Shown piece after piece: positions 27,071 through 34,248 of a stretch of 64,000 bases of DNA. Position numbers and translations under genes: made by a program. The notes under the pieces are model-generated. The model did not search any database. It worked only from the letters and a program-made list of their open reading frames with translations, and was not told the origin of the DNA. The stretch lies in assembly GCF_027853245.1 (NCBI RefSeq), contig NZ_JAPTZM010000008.1. One strand, 5' to 3'. The first letter of the stretch is position 1; every line of letters begins with the position of its first letter. This stretch comes from Atlantibacter subterraneus. GTDB lineage: Bacteria > Pseudomonadota > Gammaproteobacteria > Enterobacterales > Enterobacteriaceae.

Positions 27071-27916
27071 ATGGACATTAAGGTGATTGGCATTGGTGAT
27101 AATGTCGTTGATAAATATCTTCATTCCGGCGTGATGTACCCCGGCGGCAACGCGCTCAACTTCGCGGTATATGCCCGGCTGGCGGGCTGTGAAAGCGCGT
27201 TTCTCGGCGCTTTCGGCAACGATGCCGCCGCGCAGCATGTGCGGGATACCTTGCAGGAACTGAAAATAGACTGTCAGCGCTCTCGCCACTATATCGGTGA
27301 AAACGGCTATGCCTGTATCCGGCTGGTGGATGGCGACAGGGAATTTGTCACCAGTAATAAAAACGGCGTATTACGGGAACATCCGCTGCAATTATCCGAT
27401 GACGACCTCGATTATATTGCCCAATTCGATGCGGTGCACTCCAGTATTAACGGATTTCTCGAATCTGAATTAGCAAAAATTAAACAACGCAATGTCACCC
27501 TGTCGTTTGATTTTTCCGGACGTGGGACTGACGACTATTTTAAACAGGTTTGCCCGTGGGTGGATTACGGATTTATTTCCTGCGGGGCGTTATCGGTCGA
27601 AGAGACCATTAATAAGATTTATAAATTTTACGATTACGGCTGTAAACATGTTATCGCCACGCGCGGGCATGAAAAGGTGTATTACTATGCCGGAAATAAA
27701 CTCATCGAATGGCAACCGGTTTATATTCAACCCGTCGATACCCTCGGCGCGGGCGATGCTTTTTTAACCGGCTTCATGCTGTCCATTCTGGCATGCGGTA
27801 AACCTCAACCGGAACACGACGATATTATTCGCGCCATGACGGCAGGCGGGAAATCAGCCAGCCGGGTATTACATCATTATGGCGCGTTTGGCTTTGGTAA
27901 ACCGTATTCCGGCTAA
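27071..27916 (+). CDS. fraD: Fructose-aspartate 6-kinase (PfkB family)
   Basis: FraD phosphorylates imported fructose-aspartate at C6 to make the FraB substrate. The 281-aa product is a PfkB/ribokinase-family sugar kinase. The N-terminal substrate-binding GGNALNFAVYARLAG is near residues 26-40, and the C-terminal signature DTLGAGDAFLTGF, carrying the catalytic Asp, is near 225-237. Start: two ATGs abut (27068 and 27071). AAGGA at 27060-27064 is better spaced for the second, giving MDIKVIGIG. It lies 63 bp after fraB with no terminator, so it is co-transcribed. Frl-type fructoselysine kinases are the alternative; the neighbouring genes favour the fructose-asparagine role. Confidence 0.87.
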   Translation: MDIKVIGIGDNVVDKYLHSGVMYPGGNALNFAVYARLAGCESAFLGAFGNDAAAQHVRDTLQELKIDCQRSRHYIGENGYACIRLVDGDREFVTSNKNGVLREHPLQLSDDDLDYIAQFDAVHSSINGFLESELAKIKQRNVTLSFDFSGRGTDDYFKQVCPWVDYGFISCGALSVEETINKIYKFYDYGCKHVIATRGHEKVYYYAGNKLIEWQPVYIQPVDTLGAGDAFLTGFMLSILACGKPQPEHDDIIRAMTAGGKSASRVLHHYGAFGFGKPYSG

Positions 27917-27977
27917 TTGCCTCTCACCGATTACATAAAAACATAACTGGAATTCACTCCATTATCCGGGGGTAAGT

Positions 27978-29297
27978 ATGTTCTGGACAGAATTGTGTTT
28001 TATCCTTGTAGCCCTGATGTTTGGCGCCCGTATTGGCGGCGTATTTTTAGGTATGGTTGGCGGCCTTGGCGTTGGCGTGCTGGTATTTGGTTTCGGTCTG
28101 ACGCCCTCGTCGCCACCCATCGACGTTATTTTAATTATTCTCTCGGTGGTATTAGCGGCATCGTCATTACAGGCGTCCGGCGGGCTGGATTTATTAGTCC
28201 GGCTGGCGGAAAAAATGCTGCGCCGCCATCCGCGCTATATCACGCTGCTGGCCCCGTTTATCTGCTATATCTTCACCTTTATGTCCGGCACCGGGCACGT
28301 GGTGTATAGCCTGCTGCCGGTGATCTCCGAAGTGGCGCGTGATTCCGGGATTCGCCCGGAACGTCCGCTGTCGATTTCCGTGATCGCGTCTCAGCAGGCG
28401 ATCACCGCCAGCCCGATTTCGGCGGCCATGGCGGCGATGATTGGCCTGATGGCCCCGTTCGGCATCTCCATTTCCACCATCATGATGATTTGCGTCCCGG
28501 CGACGCTGATTGGCGTGGCGGCGGGGGCCATCGCTACCTTTAATAAAGGCAAAGAGCTGAAGGACGATCCGGAATACCAGCGTCGCCTGGCGGAAGGGCT
28601 TCTCAAGCCGATTGGCAAAGCGGAGCGCAGCGCCGAAATCGCGCCGCGCGCCAAACTCTCGGTGCTGCTGTTCCTGACCGGCGCGGTGGTGATTGTGCTG
28701 CTGGGGCTGGTGCCAGGCCTGCGTCCGCTGGTCGACACCGCCAAAGGGCTGCAACCGCTCTCGATGTCGGCGGCGATCCAGATTGTGATGCTCTCCTTCG
28801 CCTGCCTGATTGTGCTGCTGTGCCGCCCGCCGGTGGATCAAATCCTCAGCGGCAGCGTGTTCCGCGCCGGTGCGCTGGCTATCGTCTGCGCCTTTGGCCT
28901 AGCGTGGATGAGCGAAACCTTCGTCAGCAGCCATATCGACCTGATCAAATCCGAAGTGCAGGTGCTGTTGCAGGAACATACCTGGCTTATCGCCATCATG
29001 ATGTTCTTTGTCTCGGCGATGGTCAGCAGCCAGGCGGCGACCACGCTGATCCTGCTGCCGCTGGGGCTGACGCTTGGATTACCGGCGTATGCGCTGATTG
29101 GCTCGTGGCCTGCAGTCAACGGCTACTTTTTTATCCCGGTGGCCGGGCAGTGCCTCGCGGCGCTGGCCTTTGACGATACCGGCACCACCCGCATCGGCAA
29201 ATATGTGCTTAACCACAGCTTTATGCGCCCCGGCCTGGTGAACGTGATTGTCTCGGTGGCGATGGGGTTGATGATCGGCAAGATGGTGTTAGGTTGA
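27978..29297 (+). CDS. fraA: Fructose-asparagine/aspartate transporter (Dcu family)
   Basis: This 439-aa inner-membrane transporter is related to the anaerobic C4-dicarboxylate carriers DcuA and DcuB. It has about ten to twelve hydrophobic segments, with FWTELCFILVALMFGARIGG at the N-terminus. Family-like motifs include FMSGTGHVVYSLLPVI and SVIASQQAITASPISAAM (both near residues 95-150), VSSQAATTLILLPLG, and the terminal TGTTRIGKYVLNHSF. In Salmonella FraA takes up the Amadori compound or its deamidated form. It closes the operon here: a strong terminator follows eight bases after the stop, and no fraE asparaginase gene is present. A GGGGGTAAG ribosome-binding site precedes ATG 27978. Confidence 0.88.
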   Translation: MFWTELCFILVALMFGARIGGVFLGMVGGLGVGVLVFGFGLTPSSPPIDVILIILSVVLAASSLQASGGLDLLVRLAEKMLRRHPRYITLLAPFICYIFTFMSGTGHVVYSLLPVISEVARDSGIRPERPLSISVIASQQAITASPISAAMAAMIGLMAPFGISISTIMMICVPATLIGVAAGAIATFNKGKELKDDPEYQRRLAEGLLKPIGKAERSAEIAPRAKLSVLLFLTGAVVIVLLGLVPGLRPLVDTAKGLQPLSMSAAIQIVMLSFACLIVLLCRPPVDQILSGSVFRAGALAIVCAFGLAWMSETFVSSHIDLIKSEVQVLLQEHTWLIAIMMFFVSAMVSSQAATTLILLPLGLTLGLPAYALIGSWPAVNGYFFIPVAGQCLAALAFDDTGTTRIGKYVLNHSFMRPGLVNVIVSVAMGLMIGKMVLG

Positions 29298-29307
29298 TTT
29301 TGTTCCC

Positions 29308-29337
29308 CGGCCCGCTGGTTTCAGGGGCCGTTTTTTT
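29308..29337 (+). terminator. Rho-independent terminator of the fra operon
   Basis: CGGCCC (29308-29313) pairs with GGGCCG (29325-29330), followed by seven T residues. It ends the operon directly after fraA. Confidence 0.88.
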
Positions 29338-29377
29338 CTCGTTGTTAACGAGCTTACGCTTTGGCAAATGTTCCAGG

Positions 29378-29611
29378 TCAGAACCGATAAATATTTATGT
29401 TGAGCTTGCCAGCATGCCACTTAATGTGGCATTCATCGCAGAGCGTGACGAAATTTACGAGTTCAGCAGAACCATCTTCGGAGAAGGGAATGAGATGGTG
29501 CCCGCGTGCTTTTTTCTTTTCGGTTTCCCAGCAGACTATACAAATATAAGCCTCCTGCTCCTTTATTACTCTCTGAGATTTAGAATGACTCGCTGGGCGC
29601 TTTATTTGCAT
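29378..29611 (-). CDS. Small HNH nuclease-like protein (77 aa)
   Basis: This is a 77-aa HNH-domain protein with the zinc-bound form of the fold. CIVC (residues about 24-27) and CDEC (about 58-61) supply metal ligands. The catalytic GHHLIPF supplies the first His pair near residue 39, NFVTL the Asn, and CHIKWH the final His. No extra DNA-binding domain is present, so specificity would have to come from a partner. ATG 29611 is 12 bases after the zinc-knuckle gene stop, and its AAGGA overlaps that stop, indicating coupling. It is the last gene of a three-gene islet between the fra terminator and the DUF1198 gene. Nuclease activity is inferred from motifs only; toxin or defense effector are both possible. 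Confidence 0.72.
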   Translation of the reverse strand: MQIKRPASHSKSQRVIKEQEAYICIVCWETEKKKARGHHLIPFSEDGSAELVNFVTLCDECHIKWHAGKLNINIYRF

Positions 29612-29623
29612 AAGGTCTTTTCC

Positions 29624-29887
29624 TTACTGCCTTTTCTTAGGTGCTGTAAGTTGCCTGATTTTGGACGGAAGCTCTTTAGATTTTCCCTCAACCGCAGTCA
29701 CTCTTGCATCTGGAGCGTGCTTGATTTTTGCTCGCCGTAATTCAGTATTCATAGCTTCAAGCTCGCTTGAAGTGAGACGATCCATTCGAATCAGTAACGT
29801 CATGTCTCTCTTTTCTTCGTTTCCTATTACAGCTTTTGGGCAAGTTCTTCTCGTATGCCCTTTTTCACCACAGTTACCACAGGCCAT
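29624..29887 (-). CDS. CCHC zinc-knuckle protein (87 aa)
   Basis: The N-terminus carries a perfect retroviral-type zinc knuckle, C-X2-C-X4-H-X4-C (CGNCGEKGHTRRTC, residues 3-16). Such knuckles bind single-stranded nucleic acid and are uncommon in bacteria. The remainder is a highly charged helical region (residues 30-87) with a basic C-terminus ending KKRQ. GGTGG precedes ATG 29887, which comes nine bases after the stop of the 76-aa gene; the HNH gene follows 12 bases later. A plausible role is nucleic-acid targeting or an adaptor for the HNH protein (inference). I recognise no named family. Confidence 0.72.
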   Translation of the reverse strand: MACGNCGEKGHTRRTCPKAVIGNEEKRDMTLLIRMDRLTSSELEAMNTELRRAKIKHAPDARVTAVEGKSKELPSKIRQLTAPKKRQ

Positions 29888-29896
29888 GAGTCCACC

Positions 29897-30127
29897 TTAA
29901 AAGGTTGAGATTTTTACTGTGCCGTTGCTGACGGTTACCTCGTTATCACCTTCGCTAATAGTCCAGGTTTCGGCTACTGATGGAATGTTTTCCTCATCTT
30001 TTTCTATAAGGACAATATCAACATGGCCTTTTTTACGTTTTACCGCCACCGCTAAATTGCCGAGATAACTGATTACATTGAGTACCTCGTCGCCTTTCTT
30101 GAGGATCTTTATCTCGTATTTATTCAT
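29897..30127 (-). CDS. Unknown 76-aa protein, first gene of the zinc-knuckle/HNH islet
   Basis: This small protein is predicted beta-rich, with alternating hydrophobic residues (KYEIKILKKGDEVLNVISYL, LAVAVKRKKG, HVDIVLIEKDEE) and an acidic-to-polar C-terminal half. It resembles no family I know. ATG 30127 is chosen because a GGAG sits at good spacing (AGAGGAGTACATAATG). The frame is open farther upstream to about 30265, but without comparable ribosome-binding support. Nine bases separate its stop from the zinc-knuckle gene, so the three genes form an operon on the minus strand. The genes are more AT-rich than fra and tsr, which suggests acquisition as a unit. Confidence 0.65.
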   Translation of the reverse strand: MNKYEIKILKKGDEVLNVISYLGNLAVAVKRKKGHVDIVLIEKDEENIPSVAETWTISEGDNEVTVSNGTVKISTF

Positions 30128-30361
30128 TATGTACTCCTCTTGTATGCCAAATAGACACCTTAGCATGAAGGAAAGAGGGTGAAAAATAGCTTCAAGAAAG
30201 TAAGGTGAAATATTATGAAAACTATCGTTTCGACGTTTTCCAGTGTGATGTCTTACATTGGTCACACGAGAATGATAACCCCTCCTGTTAGTGAAGGGGT
30301 TAGCGTGCCATGTCGGGCCATGCGGGTATTGAACAAAATACGCATCGCTGCGTGGAGAGGA

Positions 30362-30814
30362 TCAGTGCAGGTAAGTCACGGTGCCGTCCGGCACGAACAG
30401 CGCGTTGTAGCGCAGTTGGAAGGCGTTAAGCTCGTAGTTATCCAGATCCAACTCGTGGTAAAAGCGCAGGGCCAGGCGGATTTGCGCGTCGGTCAGCGGG
30501 GCGCTTAACCGGCCTTTTTGCAGGATGCGGTGCCAGCGCAGCAGGTTTTGCTCGCTGCCGTCGACGATATACGCCTGATAGATCAGCAGCAATTGCGCGG
30601 CGTTTTGCAGATGCACTTCATCGGGACGCGCCAGATACTGAATAAACTCGTGCCCGGCCTGCTTGCCCATCTGGTCGATCATCGACTCCACCTGCAACGT
30701 CTGAATATTGAGACGTTCGCTGAGCCGCCGCACCGCGCGACGCGAATCGGAGGTCAATACCCGAAAACCCACCACAAACACCACCACCAGGGTAGCCAGC
30801 ATCAACCAAATCAT
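30362..30814 (-). CDS. DUF1198 family protein (YicN-like)
   Basis: This 150-aa protein is the same length as E. coli YicN and clearly homologous to it (N-terminal MIWLMLATLVVVFVVGFRVLTS membrane anchor; central MIDQMG, NAAQLLLIYQAYIVDGSEQNLLRWHRILQK). It is expected to be anchored in the inner membrane by one N-terminal segment with a helical cytoplasmic domain; function unknown. ATG 30814 is preferred: it matches YicN and has GGCGGA eight bases upstream. An in-frame GTG 15 bases earlier would put that GGCGGA inside the gene. It diverges from tsr. Being at the tsr locus rather than the yicN locus, it may be a second family member. Confidence 0.85.
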   Translation of the reverse strand: MIWLMLATLVVVFVVGFRVLTSDSRRAVRRLSERLNIQTLQVESMIDQMGKQAGHEFIQYLARPDEVHLQNAAQLLLIYQAYIVDGSEQNLLRWHRILQKGRLSAPLTDAQIRLALRFYHELDLDNYELNAFQLRYNALFVPDGTVTYLH

Positions 30815-30952
30815 GTTTATTTCCGCCACAAAAGAGAGTGCCTATCATAGGCTAAACCTGTCGGCAGGAAAAATAGCCGTGATGGCCTGATGCGAAAACG
30901 AAAGCTCGCCGCCGCTCAGCGAATAAAAACGTAAGTCCAGGGGTTTCCCCTA

Positions 30953-30979
30953 TAAAGTTTTCCGGGGATTTTCCGATAC
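30953..30979 (+). promoter_or_regulatory. Flagellar sigma-28 (FliA) promoter of tsr
   Basis: TAAAGTTT (30953-30960), an 11-bp spacer, then TCCGATAC (30972-30979). This is an exact -35 match and a 6-of-8 -10 match to the FliA consensus, 33 bp before the tsr start codon. Confidence 0.88.
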
Positions 30980-31011
30980 CCCTTTTTATTTTGTCTCGGG
31001 AAACAGTCACC

Positions 31012-32679
31012 ATGCTCAACCGTATCAAAGTCGTCACCAGCCTGCTTATCGTACTGGGGCTCTTTGGCCTCTTACAGTTAACGTCGGGCGGGTTGTTCTT
31101 TAACGCGCTGAAAAACGACAAGGAAAACTTCACCGTTCTTCAGACCATCCGTCAGCAGCAGTCCACGCTGAACGCCAGCTGGGTGGCGCTGATCCAGACC
31201 CGCAACACCCTGAACCGCGCCGGTATCCGCTACATGATGGATTCCAACCAGATGGGCAGCGGCGCGACCGTGGCGCAGCTGATGCAGATTGCGCAAACTT
31301 CGCTGAAGCTGGCGGAAGAGCAGTGGAAAGCCTATGAGGCCCTGCCGCGCGACCCGCGCCAGAGTGAGCAAACCGCGCAGGAAGTGAAGCGCACTTACGA
31401 TATCTACCATAACGCGCTGGCGGAGCTGATCCAGCTGCTGGGTGCCGGTAAAATCAACGCCTTCTTTGACCAGCCGACCCAGAGCTATCAGGACGGGATG
31501 CAGAAAGCCTACGACAGCTACCTGGCCGAGAACGACGGTCTGTACCAGCTGGCGGTGGATGGCAGCAACGACTCCTATAACCTGGCGCTGTGGATCCTGA
31601 TCGGCGTGCTGGGCACCGTGCTGGCGGTGATGATTGTGGTGTGGATTGGTATCAACAAAGCGTTGATCCACCCGCTGCAACGTCTGCTGGAAAATATCCG
31701 CCATATCGCTAACGGCGATCTGGTGCGCGGCATCGAGGTTCACGGCACCAACGAGATGGGCCAACTGGCGGCCAGCCTGCGCCATATGCAGGATGAGCTG
31801 GCGAAAACCGTGGGCGATGTGCGTACCGGCGCGAACGCTATCTACAGCGGCGCGAGCGAAATCGCCATCGGCAACAACGATCTCTCTTCCCGTACCGAGC
31901 AGCAGGCGGCATCGCTGGAAGAAACCGCTGCCAGCATGGAAGAGCTGACCGCAACGGTGAAACAGAACGCCGAGAACGCCCGTCAGGCCAGCCAGCTGGC
32001 GCTGAGCGCCTCTGAAACCGCACAGAAGGGCGGGAAAGTGGTGAGCAATGTGGTGCAGACCATGCACGAAATCGCCGGTAGCTCGCAGAAAATCGCCGAT
32101 ATCACCAGCGTGATCGACGGTATCGCCTTCCAGACCAACATCCTGGCGCTGAACGCCGCGGTGGAAGCCGCGCGCGCAGGCGAGCAGGGCCGTGGTTTTG
32201 CGGTGGTGGCCGGTGAAGTTCGCAACCTGGCCAGCCGCAGCGCCCAGGCCGCGAAAGAGATCAAAGGCCTGATTGAGGACTCGGTCAGTAAAGTGGAAGT
32301 GGGTTCAACGCTGGTAGAAAGCGCGGGCGAAACCATGGGCGAGATTGTTAACGCGGTAACCCGCGTGACCGACATCATGGGCGAAATTGCCTCGGCGTCT
32401 GACGAGCAGAGCCGCGGTATCGACCAGGTGGGCCTGGCGGTTGCCGAAATGGACCGCGTGACCCAGCAGAACGCCTCGCTGGTGCAGGAATCCGCCGCTG
32501 CCGCTGCGGCGCTGGAAGAACAGGCCAGCCGCCTGACTCAGGCGGTATCGGTATTCCGCATCAACGCCGACGCGCGGGAGATGTCACAGGACGCTACCCC
32601 GCCAAAAGCGCCAACCGCGCCGCTGGCAACCCGTAAACCCGCTCTGGCGGATAGCGGTGATAACTGGGAAACGTTTTAA
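31012..32679 (+). CDS. tsr: Methyl-accepting chemotaxis protein I (serine receptor)
   Basis: Tsr is the inner-membrane chemoreceptor for serine, also implicated in AI-2, temperature and redox responses. From ATG 31012 the product is 555 aa. It has TM1 (about 8-30), a periplasmic four-helix ligand domain, TM2 (about 192-215), a HAMP domain, a long methylation coiled coil, and the hyperconserved signalling tip (FQTNILALNAAVEAARAGEQGRGFAVVAGEVR). Serine-contact residues are retained: the Arg-rich TRNTLNRAGIR on helix 1 and FFDQPTQSYQ on helix 4. The C-terminus is NWETF, close to the NWETF/NWESF pentapeptide that tethers CheR and CheB. A sigma-28 promoter lies upstream. A palindromic hairpin at 32700-32723 follows and may end transcription. 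An upstream in-frame start at 30991 lacks support. Confidence 0.97.
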   Translation: MLNRIKVVTSLLIVLGLFGLLQLTSGGLFFNALKNDKENFTVLQTIRQQQSTLNASWVALIQTRNTLNRAGIRYMMDSNQMGSGATVAQLMQIAQTSLKLAEEQWKAYEALPRDPRQSEQTAQEVKRTYDIYHNALAELIQLLGAGKINAFFDQPTQSYQDGMQKAYDSYLAENDGLYQLAVDGSNDSYNLALWILIGVLGTVLAVMIVVWIGINKALIHPLQRLLENIRHIANGDLVRGIEVHGTNEMGQLAASLRHMQDELAKTVGDVRTGANAIYSGASEIAIGNNDLSSRTEQQAASLEETAASMEELTATVKQNAENARQASQLALSASETAQKGGKVVSNVVQTMHEIAGSSQKIADITSVIDGIAFQTNILALNAAVEAARAGEQGRGFAVVAGEVRNLASRSAQAAKEIKGLIEDSVSKVEVGSTLVESAGETMGEIVNAVTRVTDIMGEIASASDEQSRGIDQVGLAVAEMDRVTQQNASLVQESAAAAAALEEQASRLTQAVSVFRINADAREMSQDATPPKAPTAPLATRKPALADSGDNWETF

Positions 32680-32699
32680 CAGCTAAGCCCGAAAGCATC

Positions 32700-32723
32700 A
32701 GGGGTTCACTGCCAGTGGACCCC
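32700..32723. terminator. Hairpin between convergent tsr and fic
   Basis: GGGGT-CACTG and CAGTG-ACCCC arms form an imperfect inverted repeat at 32701-32723. There is no long T-tract, so terminator function is only probable. Confidence 0.45.
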
Positions 32724-33800
32724 TTAGTGATTCAGTTCCCGCAGCAGTCTGGTGTTGAGATACAGCTTTTCACGCCCAGCACTCATTTCTTCCAGCACGC
32801 CAATTTCTACCAGTTGTTTCAGGTACGTTGACGCCGTCTGGCGTTTAGCCACGCCGCGTTCCACAAGGTTTTCTATGCGACAATACGGTTGCGCAAACAG
32901 CGCCTGGATAAGTTCATGGGTGTAGATTTTCGGCAGCTTCTCACGTACATACTCGGTGGTGTTTGTTATCAGCTCCCGAACAACCGATATTTTGTCGGTG
33001 GTCCATCGGGACGTGTTCTCCACCGCCTCCAGCATAAACACAATCCACGCTTCCCAGTCTCCGTGCTCTGTGACCCTGCGCAGGAGGGTGTAGTAATCAT
33101 CACGCCTCTCCAGGATAAAGCGGGATAAATACAAAATCGGCAGGGAAAGCAAACCCGCCTGAATCAGGTAAAGAATATTCAGGATGCGGCCCGTTCGCCC
33201 GTTGCCGTCGGGGAAGGGATGGATGCACTCAAACTGGTAATGTGCGATGGCCATTTTCACCAGCGGATCGACATCATCATCGCCGTGGATGAACCGCTCC
33301 CAGTTCGCCAGTAAGTTACGGATGACGTCTTCACCCACCGGCGGCGTGTACACCACGCTATTATTGTGGTCGCGCAATACCGTTCCCGGCGTTTTTCGGA
33401 TATCGGTTTGCACGGCGCGCAGGTTGGTGCAGATAGCCACCGCTGTGTTTGTACAGAGCGGATAGCTACTCAGGTGGTTATAACCATCATACAGCGCGGT
33501 ACGATAGCGCAGCGCTTCTTTGGTTGCGGGATCTGCGCCCTCCTCGCGATCGGCATATTGAAACAGACGATCGCTGGTGGTCACGATGTTTTCAATGCGC
33601 GAAGAGTCTTTCGCTTCCAGCATCGGAAGAATATTGATCAGTAAACCCTGATCGGGGATAAGCTCACCAGCAGTTTTCAGTTCGGCGATGGCAGCTCGGG
33701 CGCTGATGCAGGCTTTCAGTACATTACGCGTTTCAATATGTTCCAGATCGGGCGGAATCAGGGGCAAGGCGTTATAGGGTGTTTCCGGGTACCAGCTCAT
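32724..33800 (-). CDS. Fic domain protein with N-terminal inhibitory motif and C-terminal winged helix
   Basis: Fic enzymes transfer AMP (or related groups) from a nucleotide to target hydroxyls. This 358-aa protein has the full active-site motif HPFPDGNGRTGR (about residues 194-205), with catalytic His and Arg. It also has an N-terminal inhibitory helix SSRIEN (about 66-71), whose Glu blocks ATP gamma-phosphate binding: class II, self-inhibited. The C-terminal 90 residues form a winged helix (KRQTASTYLKQLVEIGVLEE), so it probably binds DNA. No Shine-Dalgarno sequence precedes ATG 33800. The start codon abuts a 31-bp repeat that recurs 70 bp away, with an inverted copy between. The arrangement suggests autoregulation (inference). 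The target protein is unknown, and no antitoxin gene neighbours it. Confidence 0.92.
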   Translation of the reverse strand: MSWYPETPYNALPLIPPDLEHIETRNVLKACISARAAIAELKTAGELIPDQGLLINILPMLEAKDSSRIENIVTTSDRLFQYADREEGADPATKEALRYRTALYDGYNHLSSYPLCTNTAVAICTNLRAVQTDIRKTPGTVLRDHNNSVVYTPPVGEDVIRNLLANWERFIHGDDDVDPLVKMAIAHYQFECIHPFPDGNGRTGRILNILYLIQAGLLSLPILYLSRFILERRDDYYTLLRRVTEHGDWEAWIVFMLEAVENTSRWTTDKISVVRELITNTTEYVREKLPKIYTHELIQALFAQPYCRIENLVERGVAKRQTASTYLKQLVEIGVLEEMSAGREKLYLNTRLLRELNH

Positions 33801-33901
33801 ATGTTTAAAAAAACCGTTTTTATCGACATATCGTCATAATATGTCGATGTGATAAACATGTCACGACCTCATGTTTAAAAAAACGCGTTTTATCGACATA
33901 T
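33801..33901. repeat. Three-copy repeat (direct-inverted-direct) at the fic start, probable operators
   Basis: Two 31-bp direct repeats (33801-33831 and 33871-33901) match at 28 of 31 positions, differing only in the centre. A shorter 21-bp inverted copy lies at 33839-33859, with the same outer arms (ATGTTTA and ATCGACATAT). The first copy touches the fic start codon. Confidence 0.85.
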
Positions 33902-33948
33902 GCGCAACCGTGCCAACGAACCCGCCCGTCCCTGGGCCGCTTTTCGCC

Positions 33949-34248
33949 TTACTTCACCTCTGGCAGCAATCCAATAAAACTCCGCTTTTTCCTTGGCTCC
34001 GACATCATTGAATCCAGCGCCTCCACGCAGGCCTTGTAGTGCGGCGTTTCTTTATGGGCCAGCACCGCATCGTCGTCCTGATAGGCTTCGTAGATGTAAA
34101 ACCGCGTTTTTACCTTTGGATCCTGCAATACGTCAAAACGCAGGTTGCCGGGTTCAGCGATCGCGCCCTCGTGGTTGGCGCGGAACACCGTTAAAAACTC
34201 ATCCACCCGGTCCGGTTTGATGTTGATCTCAACCAGCGTCACATTCAT
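33949..34248 (-). CDS. lsrG: Autoinducer-2 processing isomerase LsrG
   Basis: LsrG isomerises phospho-AI-2 (P-DPD) to P-HPD for breakdown by LsrF. It is a 99-aa antibiotic-biosynthesis-monooxygenase (ABM) fold protein, expected to dimerise. Residues typical of the family are visible (MNVTLVEINIKPDRVDEF; FYIYEAYQDDDAVLAHKETPHYK). ATG 34248 overlaps the lsrF stop (ATGA). An open frame farther upstream lies inside lsrF and is ignored. It is the last gene of lsrACDBFG. Confidence 0.95.
   Translation of the reverse strand: MNVTLVEINIKPDRVDEFLTVFRANHEGAIAEPGNLRFDVLQDPKVKTRFYIYEAYQDDDAVLAHKETPHYKACVEALDSMMSEPRKKRSFIGLLPEVK

Noticed and set aside
28194..28841. 215-codon minus-strand frame opposite fraA
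   Set aside because: Arg/His-rich antisense shadow; fraA membrane segments are clear.
29294..29740. 148-codon plus-strand frame starting at the fraA stop
   Set aside because: It runs through the fra terminator and lies opposite the HNH gene, which has a conserved motif set; no ribosome-binding site.
30277..30302. AACCCCT...AGGGGTT hairpin near the DUF1198 gene end
   Set aside because: No T-tract and a 12-nt loop; terminator function is unsupported.
31078..32067. 329-codon minus-strand frame opposite tsr
   Set aside because: Low-complexity His/Gln-rich translation typical of an antisense shadow; tsr is certain.
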